A DNA stretch of 64,000 nucleotides from Pseudomonas iridis (GTDB lineage Bacteria; Pseudomonadota; Gammaproteobacteria; Pseudomonadales; Pseudomonadaceae). Shown piece by piece: positions 24,642 to 33,661 of the stretch. The stretch spans positions 1 through 64,000 of the forward strand of contig NZ_JACXXO010000017.1 in NCBI RefSeq assembly GCF_017980685.1, written 5' to 3'. The translations under genes and the position numbers were made by a program. The first letter of the stretch is position 1; every line of letters begins with the position of its first letter. The notes under the pieces were generated by a model. That model did no database searches and was not told the DNA's origin. It saw nothing but the letters and a program-made list of their open reading frames with translations.

Positions 24642-25475
24642 TTAGTGAATCAATGGGCCCAGTCCTTTGAGCCCCGGGGGCGCTTCAAGCTGACTGGCAT
24701 CAATGGTTTCGATTTCAAGAGAGCCAGAACCGTCGCTGTCGTCATCGCTGCCTTCACCGCTGTCGTTGCCGCTTGAATCGGAACTTGAACCGTCATCCTC
24801 CGGAGCCGGGCGCCATTTGCCCCTGACGAAAATCCACCGCGTAATCCGTTGAGCGGCGCCAGCATTGGCTGTTGGGCCTTCGAGCCGGACCGGCGGGCGA
24901 GTTATCGAGTTTTCCTGGCGAAAGGTAACCGCAGTATCAGGACTGGCGACGACGTTCTCGTCTAAACCGTGAGTTTTTTGCACATCAAAGAAAATCTGCC
25001 AGTAGCGGTGCCCGAGGATTTGAACTTTTCTGGTGGCCGTGTTGAATGCCATGACCCAGAGTACAAAAACCGATGTACCAAACACGCGATTGAAAGTGAC
25101 CTCACCATAGGTTCGTGGATAGTCCTTGAACTCGGGCAGGTTCAGTCGGTGTGTCCGCATTTGCTGTGTCGTTACCGGCGGAATGAAGAAGAAGCCCGCG
25201 GCGTTTTGTTCCTGATCAAGGCACTGAACCAACACTTCTTTCATTATTCGTTCAGGCGGTCTTGCATCCCGGTATATCCAACTACTTTTCGCACAGAGCA
25301 GATTCTGGACAAAACCAAATTGCCAGTTGTGCAAGCTGTGGTCGGGATTGGTGATGTTTATCGACGCTCCAACCACCGTGACGCCACCGACGCCAATGCT
25401 GACGCCGTTTCTGTTGTCATAACCCACGGCGAGCTCGGTAGAGACAACGGGGTTCCATGCCAGGACAAATTCCAT
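24642..25475 (-). CDS. Unknown 277-residue protein with acidic Ser/Asp tail, possible type VI cargo
   Basis: The protein begins MEFVLAWNPVVSTELAVGYD; the N-terminal part has short beta-like stretches (GVSIGVGGVTVVGASINIT). The middle contains LNLPEFKDYPRTYGEVTFNR and an aromatic segment (YWQIFFDVQKTHG). The C terminus has a long Asp/Ser/Gly low-complexity stretch (about 225-260). No known domain, signal or metal motif is recognised. Start ATG 25475 has GGAGG just upstream. It is the first gene of a short group leading into vgrG, so a secreted or spike-associated role is plausible. Confidence 0.55.
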   Translation of the reverse strand: MEFVLAWNPVVSTELAVGYDNRNGVSIGVGGVTVVGASINITNPDHSLHNWQFGFVQNLLCAKSSWIYRDARPPERIMKEVLVQCLDQEQNAAGFFFIPPVTTQQMRTHRLNLPEFKDYPRTYGEVTFNRVFGTSVFVLWVMAFNTATRKVQILGHRYWQIFFDVQKTHGLDENVVASPDTAVTFRQENSITRPPVRLEGPTANAGAAQRITRWIFVRGKWRPAPEDDGSSSDSSGNDSGEGSDDDSDGSGSLEIETIDASQLEAPPGLKGLGPLIH

Positions 25476-25539
25476 TCAACCTCCAGCCGCTCGACGGCTA
25501 TCCGACAGGTTCGGAGTGGTCGCTGCCCATTTCAAGGCT

Positions 25540-25659
25540 ATTCCAATACCCACTCCGCCAACTTCCCGTCACCTGCCTCATCAACACATGCTCGACATCC
25601 CGCGCACCCGCCGGGCTGCGCTTGGCGAGCACTGCTTTTACGATTCCTGCAAATCAAAC
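25540..25659 (-). pseudogene. Broken duplicate of the tssH (clpV) 3' end
   Basis: About 120 bases nearly identical (about 90 percent by eye) to 27320-27440, the last codons and stop of tssH. It has one-base gaps and stops being similar abruptly at both sides. It would encode the last ~37 residues of ClpV (GARDVE, LAEWVLE) with a frameshift. The same orientation as tssH shows a direct duplication. The haem-protein gene lies between the two copies, so the duplication marks the event that placed it there. Confidence 0.8.
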
Positions 25660-25727
25660 GGGGACAGATTTATTTGTTTATTCATCCATTCATTCCTCAA
25701 ACGGAAGCAATAAATCCGTCCCTTTGA
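25659..25727. repeat. Inverted GGGACAGATTTATT repeat
   Basis: GGGGACAGATTTATT at 25660-25674 and its near inverted copy AATAAATCCGTCCC at about 25710-25723 flank an AT-rich loop. The pair begins exactly where the tssH duplicate ends. Similar ends are seen on small transposon remnants; no transposase gene is left. Confidence 0.5.
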
Positions 25728-25745
25728 TTCATTTCTTTGATTCAG

Positions 25746-27242
25746 TCACTTCCGAGCGTCTTTGGCTTCGGCCGCCTTGGCCTGCTGCCACATCGGGATC
25801 GCCTTGAACGCAGTGACCATGTCGTAATCCAGCGCCACCGGTTTTGCACCTGCTGCGGTGTCGGGGCCCATCGGGGTCTTGCCGTCGCGGCTCTGGAACC
25901 AGCTCATCCAGAGTTTCGATCCGGGTTCAGCCATGACCAGTGCCGCGTCAGGGTCACTGCCCGAAAGCGGCGGATCGATGGTTTGCGGTGGCTGGCTGGA
26001 GGTGGGTAGCAAGAACGAGGTCATCGGATATTGGGCGCTACTGTGGCAACCCAGGCATCCTGCACTGGCCAGACCGGCCGGGTAGTAGTGCGAGGCGGTC
26101 CAGGCAGGCGTCACGACGGCGCCGTCGTTCGGGCCTGACAGTCGGCCGTCCCAGCCCAGTGTCGAGACCGCGTAAACCGGTGACTGGGGGTTGATCCAGT
26201 TTTCGCTGAGTTTCGGATTGACCGTAACGGGCGGAGTCAGCGCCGTGGGTGCTGTGTTGATGACGTCAGGGTTGCCTCCCCAGGTGGCCCCCAGCGGAAT
26301 CATCTTGTCCCAGGCGTCTTTGCCCGGCGCGTTCTTGTCGTACACCAGGGTGGAGAAAACCCAGCCGGTTTGCGGGGACGCAACGCTGTCTTTGACGATG
26401 ATGTCGAACTGCATCAACGACACATTGGTCATGGCCGGTTGAGTGGTGGTGCCCTTGAAGTCTTGACCGACGCATTGGGTTTTATTCAATGCACTGCCAT
26501 TGCTGGTGTTCACCGGTGCGTAGATCTCCCACTGGGCGGCGCCTTCCATGGGCGCCCAATCGCTGCCACAGGCACTGACCATGGCGAATTTGATGATGAC
26601 GCTGCCTTCGGCAAACTGCGTAGTGGTCGTCTCCAAAACCGGATTCATCGCGCGCTCCGGGGTTTTACCCCAGATATCGCCGAGGGTTTTCGCCGCGCGG
26701 GTGTCGTACAGCGTCAGCACATAAGTGGTCACCGGCAGGGTTTGATCCGTCAGTGTGCCAGCGGGAAAGCCTGACCCGACATACACGCCACGAATGGGCT
26801 CACGTTCAATACCCAGCCAGATCGAGTCGTACCAGCCACTGTTTTGGTAATTCCAGTTGGCATAGTCATAAACAATTTTGCGCATGTCGGGAGAAACGTA
26901 GTCCTTCAGCGCCTGAACGTAGGCACCGGCATTCGCCTGGGTGATTTTGCCGTTGCCGGTGGTCTTGCTCCACGCAAAGGAGTTGCCGGCAGGTAGTTGC
27001 GTCGGATAATCATGGCTGAGCGTGAACAGCGGCCCTTTGTAATCCGGTGGTGGGGAAATGGCCGAGGTCAGGAACGGGTCGATCTGTAAATTCGCGTCCC
27101 TGAGTTTGTCGACCGTGGAGGTCAGGAAGGACACCTTGCCCACCAGTTCGTTTTCGGAATGCCGAGTGTCGGCCTGCGCGGCCAGCGGTATCGCGATACA
27201 GGCTCCCAGTAGGCTCATCGGGTATTTCAGTCTGTTTTTCAT
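25746..27242 (-). CDS. Secreted one-haem c-type cytochrome-like protein, unknown family
   Basis: A 498-residue exported protein. The Sec signal is at the N terminus (MKNRLKYP, then a hydrophobic stretch, cleavage after AAQA or nearby). One haem c site, CLGCH, is near residue 418. The rest is rich in Trp, Pro and Thr and does not match a standard cytochrome; it has no second haem. Start ATG 27242 has AAGGAAAATGTC upstream; longer frames lack a ribosome site. It sits between tssH and a broken tssH copy, so it is not part of the ancestral type VI cluster. The role is probably periplasmic electron transfer or haem-dependent catalysis. Confidence 0.75.
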   Translation of the reverse strand: MKNRLKYPMSLLGACIAIPLAAQADTRHSENELVGKVSFLTSTVDKLRDANLQIDPFLTSAISPPPDYKGPLFTLSHDYPTQLPAGNSFAWSKTTGNGKITQANAGAYVQALKDYVSPDMRKIVYDYANWNYQNSGWYDSIWLGIEREPIRGVYVGSGFPAGTLTDQTLPVTTYVLTLYDTRAAKTLGDIWGKTPERAMNPVLETTTTQFAEGSVIIKFAMVSACGSDWAPMEGAAQWEIYAPVNTSNGSALNKTQCVGQDFKGTTTQPAMTNVSLMQFDIIVKDSVASPQTGWVFSTLVYDKNAPGKDAWDKMIPLGATWGGNPDVINTAPTALTPPVTVNPKLSENWINPQSPVYAVSTLGWDGRLSGPNDGAVVTPAWTASHYYPAGLASAGCLGCHSSAQYPMTSFLLPTSSQPPQTIDPPLSGSDPDAALVMAEPGSKLWMSWFQSRDGKTPMGPDTAAGAKPVALDYDMVTAFKAIPMWQQAKAAEAKDARK

Positions 27243-27319
27243 GACATTTTCCTTGTCGGTTTTGGCAGAGCGCCTTTCTTTCATCACGGTTTTAGTGCAC
27301 TTGTTGCGGACGCTGAGCT

Positions 27320-29860
27320 TTACTCCAATACCCACTCCGCCAACTTCCCCGTCACCTGCGTCATCAACACATTCTCGACATCCCGCGCGCCCGCCGCGCT
27401 GCACTTGGCGAGCACCGCTTTAACGATTCCTGAATCAAACTCGAACTGCTTGCCCGTCGCCGCTTTGTACCGACCACGCAACTTCTCAAGCTTGGCCAAC
27501 ACAATCCCTTCCAGCGTCGCTTCATCCAGTGGTCGATACGCAACCACCGTCATGCGCGCCAGAAACGCTGGGCGGAAGGCTTTCAGCAGGACCTTATGCA
27601 GTGCCTCGTTGAAGGCGTCAGATCCGAGTTGCGCTACCGGCGTGTCGAGCAACAGTTCGGCACCGACATTGCTGGTGGCCAACATCACGGTGTTCTTGAA
27701 ATCCACCACCAACCCGGTGCCGTCCTCCATCAAACCCTTGTCGAACACGTTGTAAAACGCCTCCAGCACATCCGGATGGGCCTTCTCGATTTCATCCAGC
27801 AACACCACCGAATAGGGTTTGCGCCGCACCGCTTCCGTCAGCACGCCGCCACTGCCATACCCGACATAACCGGGCGGGGCACCTTTGAGCTGGCTGACGG
27901 TGTGCGCCTCCTGATACTCGGAAAGGTTGATGCTGATCAGGTTGCGTTCGCCGCCATACAAAGCGTCGGCCAGCGCATAGGCGGTTTCGGTTTTGCCGAC
28001 GCCGGTAGGGCCGACCAGCAGAAATACGCCGACCGGTTTTTGCGGATCGGTCAGCCCGGCGCGATAGGCCTGCAAGCGTTGAGCGATGGTGTTCAGCGCG
28101 GTGCTCTGGCCCATCACCCGTAGGCCCATGCGCTGGCCGAGGGTGCGGACGGCGTGGGCTTCGTCGGCGAGCATTTTGCCGACGGGAATGCCGGTCCAGC
28201 CTGCAATCACGGCGGCGACGGTTTTGCTGTCGACTTGCTCGGGGACCAGCGGATCGTCTTGCCGAATCGCATCCAGTCCCGCTTCAAGTCTTAGCAATTC
28301 AGCCGCCAGGTGATCGATGCGGCTGTCGGTGGCTTCATCCGGTTTGTCGTTGTCGGCGCGCTCGCTCAACGCCAGCATTTCCCGGCGCGTATCGAGAAGC
28401 TCGCGCACGGCCACGCGCTCTTCTCCCCAGCGGGTTTCCAGCTCGCGGATGGCTTGCACGTTACCCGTGGACTCGGTTTCCAGCAGGGTGATGCGCTCGC
28501 GGTGATCGAGGCCGGTGGCCTGTTCGCGGCGCAGGCGATCAGCTTCATCCTTGAGGCTGTTCTGCCGATGGCGCAGGCTTTCCAGCGGTGGCGGCACGTC
28601 GTGCTGGCCGAGGGCGACGCGGGCACACGCGGTATCCAGCACGCTGATGGCTTTGTCCGGCAACTGGCGGCCGGAGATGTAGCGGTGCGAAAGTTTCACC
28701 GCTTCATGGATCGCCGCGTCGAGCACTTGCACGCCGTGATGCTGTTCCAGTTTGGCGGCGACGCCACGGAGCATTTCCACGGCGGTGATTTCGTCCGGCT
28801 CCTCTACCTGCACAAGCTGAAAGCGACGGGCGAGGGCAGGGTCCTTCTCGAAGTATTTCTTGTACTCCATCCAGGTGGTTGCGGCGAGGGTGCGCAACTC
28901 GCCACGGGCCAGCGCCGGTTTGAGCAGGTTCGCTGCATCGCTGCCGCCCTCGGCCCCGCCCGCGCCGATCAGCGTGTGGGCCTCATCAATGAACAGGATG
29001 ATCGGTTTGTCGGCGTTACGTACCGCGTCGATCACACCTTTGAGCCGTTGTTCGAACTCGCCTTTGACCCCGGCGCCGGCCTGCAACAAACCGAGGTCGA
29101 GCACGCGCAGGCTGACCTCCTGCAACGACGGCGGCACATCGCCGGCGGCGATGCGCAGGGCCAGGCCTTCGACCACGGCGGTTTTGCCCACGCCCGGTGC
29201 GCCGACCAGAATCGGATTGTTCTGGCGGCGGCGCAGAAGAATGTCGATGCACTGACGAATCTCGCCGTCGCGCCCCACAATCGGGTCGATGCGCCCGGCG
29301 TGAGCGTCGGCGGTCAGGTCTTGCGTGTATTGATCGAGCACAGAATCCTGCCGTGGCGCAGGATTTCCAGAAGGCATGGAACGCGGGCCGACGTGCTCAC
29401 GAGAGTTTTCCGTCCACTCCAGCAGATTCGCACGCAGCGCCTCCTTGGGAATACGCAGTAGAGACGACGCGCTGTTGAGCAACAAACTGCGGCGTTCTTC
29501 GCGATCGATCAGCGCCAGCAACAGCAGGCCGGAGCGAATGCTGTCGAGCCCCAACACGCTGGCCTGCACCACGGCATCTTCCAGTAAACCCAGCGTATGG
29601 GAAGACAGCGCCGGGGTGCGTGTGCTGCCGGATTTGAACAGCTCCAGCGCCTTGTTGATTTCCGCCGTCAGCGCATCACGTTCCAGACCGAAACGCGGCA
29701 ACAGAAAAGCAAAGTCACCGCCCTCGATGTCGAGCAGTTCCAGCAGCAGGTGCTCTATCTCGACAAAGTGATGCCCCCGCTGCAGACAGCGTTGCGCGGC
29801 GCGTTCGAGGGCGCGGCGGTTGTCCGGGTTGAGGCGCCCGATCAGGCTGGCCAGTTCCAT
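27320..29860 (-). CDS. tssH: TssH (ClpV) AAA+ ATPase of the type VI system
   Basis: An 846-residue Clp/Hsp100-type unfoldase that disassembles the contracted TssB/C sheath. It has the N-terminal Clp_N repeats (1-150, with the ClpV-type loop), AAA+ domain 1 (Walker A GAPGVGKT at 220-227, FIDEAH Walker B), a coiled middle domain (about 400-540), AAA+ domain 2 (Walker A GPTGVGKT at about 615, LLDEIEKAHPDV) and a C-terminal D2-small domain. It follows tssG by one base. The gene is complete; its last 120 bases are duplicated at 25540-25659. Confidence 0.96.
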   Translation of the reverse strand: MELASLIGRLNPDNRRALERAAQRCLQRGHHFVEIEHLLLELLDIEGGDFAFLLPRFGLERDALTAEINKALELFKSGSTRTPALSSHTLGLLEDAVVQASVLGLDSIRSGLLLLALIDREERRSLLLNSASSLLRIPKEALRANLLEWTENSREHVGPRSMPSGNPAPRQDSVLDQYTQDLTADAHAGRIDPIVGRDGEIRQCIDILLRRRQNNPILVGAPGVGKTAVVEGLALRIAAGDVPPSLQEVSLRVLDLGLLQAGAGVKGEFEQRLKGVIDAVRNADKPIILFIDEAHTLIGAGGAEGGSDAANLLKPALARGELRTLAATTWMEYKKYFEKDPALARRFQLVQVEEPDEITAVEMLRGVAAKLEQHHGVQVLDAAIHEAVKLSHRYISGRQLPDKAISVLDTACARVALGQHDVPPPLESLRHRQNSLKDEADRLRREQATGLDHRERITLLETESTGNVQAIRELETRWGEERVAVRELLDTRREMLALSERADNDKPDEATDSRIDHLAAELLRLEAGLDAIRQDDPLVPEQVDSKTVAAVIAGWTGIPVGKMLADEAHAVRTLGQRMGLRVMGQSTALNTIAQRLQAYRAGLTDPQKPVGVFLLVGPTGVGKTETAYALADALYGGERNLISINLSEYQEAHTVSQLKGAPPGYVGYGSGGVLTEAVRRKPYSVVLLDEIEKAHPDVLEAFYNVFDKGLMEDGTGLVVDFKNTVMLATSNVGAELLLDTPVAQLGSDAFNEALHKVLLKAFRPAFLARMTVVAYRPLDEATLEGIVLAKLEKLRGRYKAATGKQFEFDSGIVKAVLAKCSAAGARDVENVLMTQVTGKLAEWVLE

Positions 29861-29861
29861 T

Positions 29862-30887
29862 TCAGGTGATCTCCAGCTGACGAAGGCGGGTTTCGATGCG
29901 TTGCACAGCGAGACTGGCCTGGCGTTGCAAACCGCCGTTCCAGCTCAGTTGCACTGGAGCCTGGCGTCCGAGTTTCATTGGCCCGGCACCGCGTATCAGC
30001 AGCACCAGGGTCACGTCCAGGTCCGGACCGAAATACAGCGCCGCGAGACTGGCCAGCGCCGGATGGGTTTCACCGTCCGGCAAAAAACGCCCGGCCTGCG
30101 CCGAGGGCAACGGCCCGAGGGTCAGACGAATACCGGCGTGTTCATCCCATACGCGTGTACCGGCGACGGCCGTGCGACCGAGCTGCAGATTGCGCCCACC
30201 GGGTTTCATCAGACTGCGACTGGCCAGTGGGATCTCGCGCCATGCGCCTTCATAAGCGCTCAACTCGACCGGAACGCCGAACTGCTCACGCACAATCGCG
30301 GCAAACCCGGCGAGTGACCGGCGACCATCGGCAAATAACGCGGTGCAGGCCAACACCGCGCAATCGGCAATGGCCTGGCGCTCCTGCAAGGATTTGGGCA
30401 GCAACCCGGTCAGTGCGCGCAGTTGCGCCTGCACCGGCGAGGCACCTGGAGTGACAAAGCCGAGGGCGATGCGGTGTTTGCGCATCACCTTGTACAGCAG
30501 GCTGAGCAGGCGATGCTGGAACAGATCGAGGAACGCGGCCGGCGCATGATCCTTGGCCCGCGCCCGTTGTTGCAGCCATTCCTGATAAGCGTAGGGCAGC
30601 GGGCCGTCAGGGCCGCCAAGGCCGAAGATCGGCGTGTCGAGGGTCAACGGTTCGCCGGGCTCTTCGCGCAGGTTTTCGATCTGGCTGGCGGCGAACAACG
30701 GCGTCAGCGGCCCGCGCAACTTCAGCGCTTCGGCTTGCGGTGCGGTGCCGCTGCCGAGGGAGTTGGCCTGTGGCTGCTCGCGCTCCAGCAGCAGCAACGC
30801 CTGCAGCCACTCGAACGCCTGCGGATCGCGGCGCAGTCGCTGGCTCAGCGTCAGAGCGACAGCGGCATGCCGGCTTGGGGTTGCCAT
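29862..30887 (-). CDS. tssG: TssG baseplate protein
   Basis: A 341-residue TssG, part of the TssE-F-G-K baseplate wedge of the type VI machine. It begins with a predicted N-terminal helix (QRLRRDPQAFEWLQALLLLE), followed by FGLGGPDGPLPYAYQEWL, and FLDLFQHRLLSLLYKVMRKH, all typical of the family. The start overlaps the tssF end by 37 bases; the frame and coupling indicate co-translation. No special regulatory site is seen inside the overlap. Confidence 0.93.
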   Translation of the reverse strand: MATPSRHAAVALTLSQRLRRDPQAFEWLQALLLLEREQPQANSLGSGTAPQAEALKLRGPLTPLFAASQIENLREEPGEPLTLDTPIFGLGGPDGPLPYAYQEWLQQRARAKDHAPAAFLDLFQHRLLSLLYKVMRKHRIALGFVTPGASPVQAQLRALTGLLPKSLQERQAIADCAVLACTALFADGRRSLAGFAAIVREQFGVPVELSAYEGAWREIPLASRSLMKPGGRNLQLGRTAVAGTRVWDEHAGIRLTLGPLPSAQAGRFLPDGETHPALASLAALYFGPDLDVTLVLLIRGAGPMKLGRQAPVQLSWNGGLQRQASLAVQRIETRLRQLEIT

Positions 30888-32644
30888 GCCTTGACCTCCT
30901 TGTCGTCCTGCATCAATACCGTGCGCACAAAGCGATTGGCGGTGGCGTACACCGAAAAGAACTGCGCGAGCACCGCTGAAAACAACACGGCGCTGCTGCC
31001 GACAAAATGCTGCGGATCAAGCTGCAGTTGCACCTCCAGACCATTGCGCCAACCGCGCCAGGCATCCGCGCCGACGTGGCCGATGACCCGTTCGCAACCC
31101 AGGCTCGACAGGCCCTCGATCTGGCGAATGGCGCTGGTCTCATCACGCAAATTATGCAGATGCAGAATCTCTTTCAGCGCATCGAGCGCCTGCGGGCCTT
31201 CGACCAGTGACAAGTGATTGAGGGTCAGTTGCGACACCAGCCGCCAACGCGAATCGCCGTCCAGTCGCGGCATGCTCTGCGGGCTCGGCGGGTTGCGCAG
31301 GCGTGCCCAGGCCACCGGGCCGGGGCGTTCAAAACCCAACGGCGTGCCGGCTTGCAAACTCTGTGCGAGGTGTCGATTGGTGCACAGCAACTCGGCGGTG
31401 AGGCTGTAATCGGGCAGATCGGTTCGCGGCTCAAAACGGGTGTCGACCACGCTCACCAGCAAATCACTGCCGAGTCGGTTCGGGGTCATGCCGCTGACCC
31501 GGCGAGCATGCCAATAACGTTGTTGATCGCCGCCGCTGTGCTGACTGCCGTAATAGGCCGGCAGTCGTTGCACGCCGGCGGGGGAACTGGCGCGCATGCC
31601 GCGAATACTGTGGATCTCGACGCTGTTTTCGCGGTGGCTATCGGCAACCAGGCGATACTCGCTGCGGGTGCCGTCCGGGCGCAGCGGCTCGGAGGTGCGC
31701 GGGAACAGATTGATCACCGGCGCGCAGCCGAGGGCGATGTCACTGGCCTGCAAATGCAGGCGACTGGTCGGCGCACGGTCGAAAACGATGTACAGATAAA
31801 GCGTCTGACTGTCAGTGGCGACGCCGCTCAACGGCAGGTCGAAAAAATGGAATTTGTCCGGGAAGGCGAAGTACTCGGCCAGCAGACGCATGCCCGGATG
31901 CACGCCGTCTTCATCGGGCAGCATGACTTCGTCATCGCTGAAGCCAACGATTTTCGGCAGGCCTTTGAGCGCTGTCGGGACACTGCCGGGCGACCCTGCC
32001 AGCACTTGCACCGCCCGTGCGCCGAGCAAGTCGTAGAGGCAGGCATTGACCACGGGCGAAGCCGCAAGGTGGATACGCAGTTGCTCGATACCCAGCGCTG
32101 ACCACTGGCTTTCACCCAGGCAACGCAAACTCAGGCGCAGCGCCGAGCGCGACTGCGCGACACCAGTCAACGCCTGGGCTTCATCGCTGCCCAGCAGCAG
32201 CGCTTCGCTCACTTCAATGGGCCACAGACACGCGGCGGCCGTGGTCCGAAAATGGATGCTCTCGCCTTTGCTGGTGGTCACGAACAACGGTGTATCGCGG
32301 GGTAGGGGATAGCCGTCGTCGAGGTTGCCTTTGCCTGGGTCTGGTTCGAACTGAACGATTGCGCCGGAGGGCAATGGACGCATGGCCAATGGGTAAAGTT
32401 GTTCGAGCAGCGCATCGCTGAATTCGGCGTAATCGTCATCGAGCCTTCGTTGCAGCCGCGCCGCGAGCAACGCAAAACCTTCGAGCAAGCGTTCGACATG
32501 CGGGTCGGGGCACTCGCCGGGGGACAGTTGCAGACGTCGGGCGACTTTCGGGTAGCGCTCGGCAAACTGGCTGCCGGCGTGGCGCAGCCAGGTCAGTTCG
32601 CGCTGATAGTAGTCGAGCAGTTGCGGGTCAATCGAGTCGCTCAT
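30851..32644 (-). CDS. tssF: TssF baseplate protein
   Basis: A 597-residue TssF, the largest wedge component of the type VI baseplate. The family N terminus is clear (DPQLLDYYQRELTWLRHAGS, FAERYPKVARRLQL, DPHVERLLEGFALLAARL) together with QLYPLAMRPLPSGAIVQFEP. The C-terminal half contains the LRNPPSPQSMPRLDGDSRWR block seen in TssF proteins. It overlaps tssE by 17 bases and tssG by 37 bases, so stoichiometry is probably set by coupled translation. Confidence 0.94.
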   Translation of the reverse strand: MSDSIDPQLLDYYQRELTWLRHAGSQFAERYPKVARRLQLSPGECPDPHVERLLEGFALLAARLQRRLDDDYAEFSDALLEQLYPLAMRPLPSGAIVQFEPDPGKGNLDDGYPLPRDTPLFVTTSKGESIHFRTTAAACLWPIEVSEALLLGSDEAQALTGVAQSRSALRLSLRCLGESQWSALGIEQLRIHLAASPVVNACLYDLLGARAVQVLAGSPGSVPTALKGLPKIVGFSDDEVMLPDEDGVHPGMRLLAEYFAFPDKFHFFDLPLSGVATDSQTLYLYIVFDRAPTSRLHLQASDIALGCAPVINLFPRTSEPLRPDGTRSEYRLVADSHRENSVEIHSIRGMRASSPAGVQRLPAYYGSQHSGGDQQRYWHARRVSGMTPNRLGSDLLVSVVDTRFEPRTDLPDYSLTAELLCTNRHLAQSLQAGTPLGFERPGPVAWARLRNPPSPQSMPRLDGDSRWRLVSQLTLNHLSLVEGPQALDALKEILHLHNLRDETSAIRQIEGLSSLGCERVIGHVGADAWRGWRNGLEVQLQLDPQHFVGSSAVLFSAVLAQFFSVYATANRFVRTVLMQDDKEVKAWQPQAGMPLSL

Positions 32645-33071
32645 GGCGCACCTCCATCCCTTGACCGCCGGGTTCGATAACGAACGCTACCGGCCAGTGT
32701 TGCTCGCCGCTGCGCAGTACGCCCAGCAAACGAATGCTCATTTGCTGAGGGTGCGCAGGCAGGGGATTGACCTGAACCTCGCCCAGTTTCAGGCGCGGTT
32801 CGAAGTGAGTAATCGCTTCACGGATGTCCCGCGCCAGGCGCCGACGGTCATCGCTGCGCTGTTGTTGCAGGGCGCTCCAGTCGGCGATGCCGTAGTCGAG
32901 CACGCTGGGTGGATGGGTCAGCGTGCGCGGACCACGGCGAGTGTTGAACAGGCGCCCGAGCTCGGCGTGTACCGAGTCGAGCAAGTCCTGGCGATCAAAC
33001 TCCCGCGTGTCGTCGGCCTCGCTGGAGGCGAGGCGTTCGAACAGCGGAGCGAGTATGCCGGTGCCTGCCAT
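32628..33071 (-). CDS. tssE: TssE gp25-like baseplate protein
   Basis: A 147-residue gp25-like protein that initiates sheath assembly at the type VI baseplate. The conserved gp25 core is present: an N-terminal LLDSVHAELGRLFNTRRG, then GIADWSAL and an E-P-R-L core (HFEPRLKLGEVQV). It begins 15 bases after the hcp stop and overlaps tssF. Its length is normal for the family. Confidence 0.92.
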   Translation of the reverse strand: MAGTGILAPLFERLASSEADDTREFDRQDLLDSVHAELGRLFNTRRGPRTLTHPPSVLDYGIADWSALQQQRSDDRRRLARDIREAITHFEPRLKLGEVQVNPLPAHPQQMSIRLLGVLRSGEQHWPVAFVIEPGGQGMEVRHERLD

Positions 33072-33086
33072 GGCCGCGATGCCGGG

Positions 33087-33584
33087 TTAGCTGACGAGCT
33101 TGTTGGCGGCCATGTCCCACGTCGACGCGGCGGTGCCTTCCTTGGTGCCGTCGTCTTTCTGCGCGGTGAGCTCCCATTTGATTTTGGTGAAGTTCAGCGA
33201 CACGGTTTCCACCGGTTTGCCACCGGTGCCGCCGCTGACGCTGACATTCGACAGCACCACGTTGGTCAGGGTGTAGACGATAAAGGGCATCAACTGCCCG
33301 CTGCCTTCGGCGGCGTTGCGACCGATGGTGATGATGGCTTCGGGGATCGGTTTGCCGGCGCAGCAATATTCGTTGAGAGAGGGCGTCGAGCTGTCGACGA
33401 ACTTGGTCACGGTGAACTCGCCGATGTGCGGTTTGCCGGAGGTTCGCTCCGAGTTGCTGACGTCGTTGGTCACCTGCATCGCCACGTTGTGGCTGTAGGA
33501 CATGACTTCGATCTTGTCGGCAAAACCCTCGAGCAGGCTATCGCCTTTGATGTCGCCGCCGAGGTCGAGAATGATTGCATCCAT
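33087..33584 (-). CDS. hcp: Hcp (TssD) tube protein
   Basis: A 165-residue Hcp that forms the hexameric inner tube of the type VI system. It starts MDAIILDLGGDIKGDSLLEG and contains MSYSHNV and the KPHIGEFTVTKFVDSSTP block, then LPAG-type and VSLNFTKIKWEL strands, as expected of the family. A GC-rich hairpin lies between it and tssC, which may let Hcp be made in larger amounts than its neighbours. A spaced AAGGAG-like site (CAGGAGTTTCAAGCG) precedes the start. Confidence 0.95.
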   Translation of the reverse strand: MDAIILDLGGDIKGDSLLEGFADKIEVMSYSHNVAMQVTNDVSNSERTSGKPHIGEFTVTKFVDSSTPSLNEYCCAGKPIPEAIITIGRNAAEGSGQLMPFIVYTLTNVVLSNVSVSGGTGGKPVETVSLNFTKIKWELTAQKDDGTKEGTAASTWDMAANKLVS

Positions 33585-33630
33585 CGCTTGAAACTCCTGA
33601 AAGGTGTCGTGCTGGATAAATAGTGCGGTG

Positions 33631-33652
33631 CCCCGCCGCGCGGGCGGCGGGG
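33631..33652 (-). terminator. Hairpin between tssC and hcp
   Basis: CCCCGCCG (33631-33638) pairs with CGGCGGGG (33645-33652). It lies in the 77-base gap between the tssC stop and the hcp start. There is no U-run, so it is more likely an mRNA stability or processing element protecting the hcp message than a strict terminator. Confidence 0.5.
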
Positions 33653-33661
33653 GCAGTCAGG

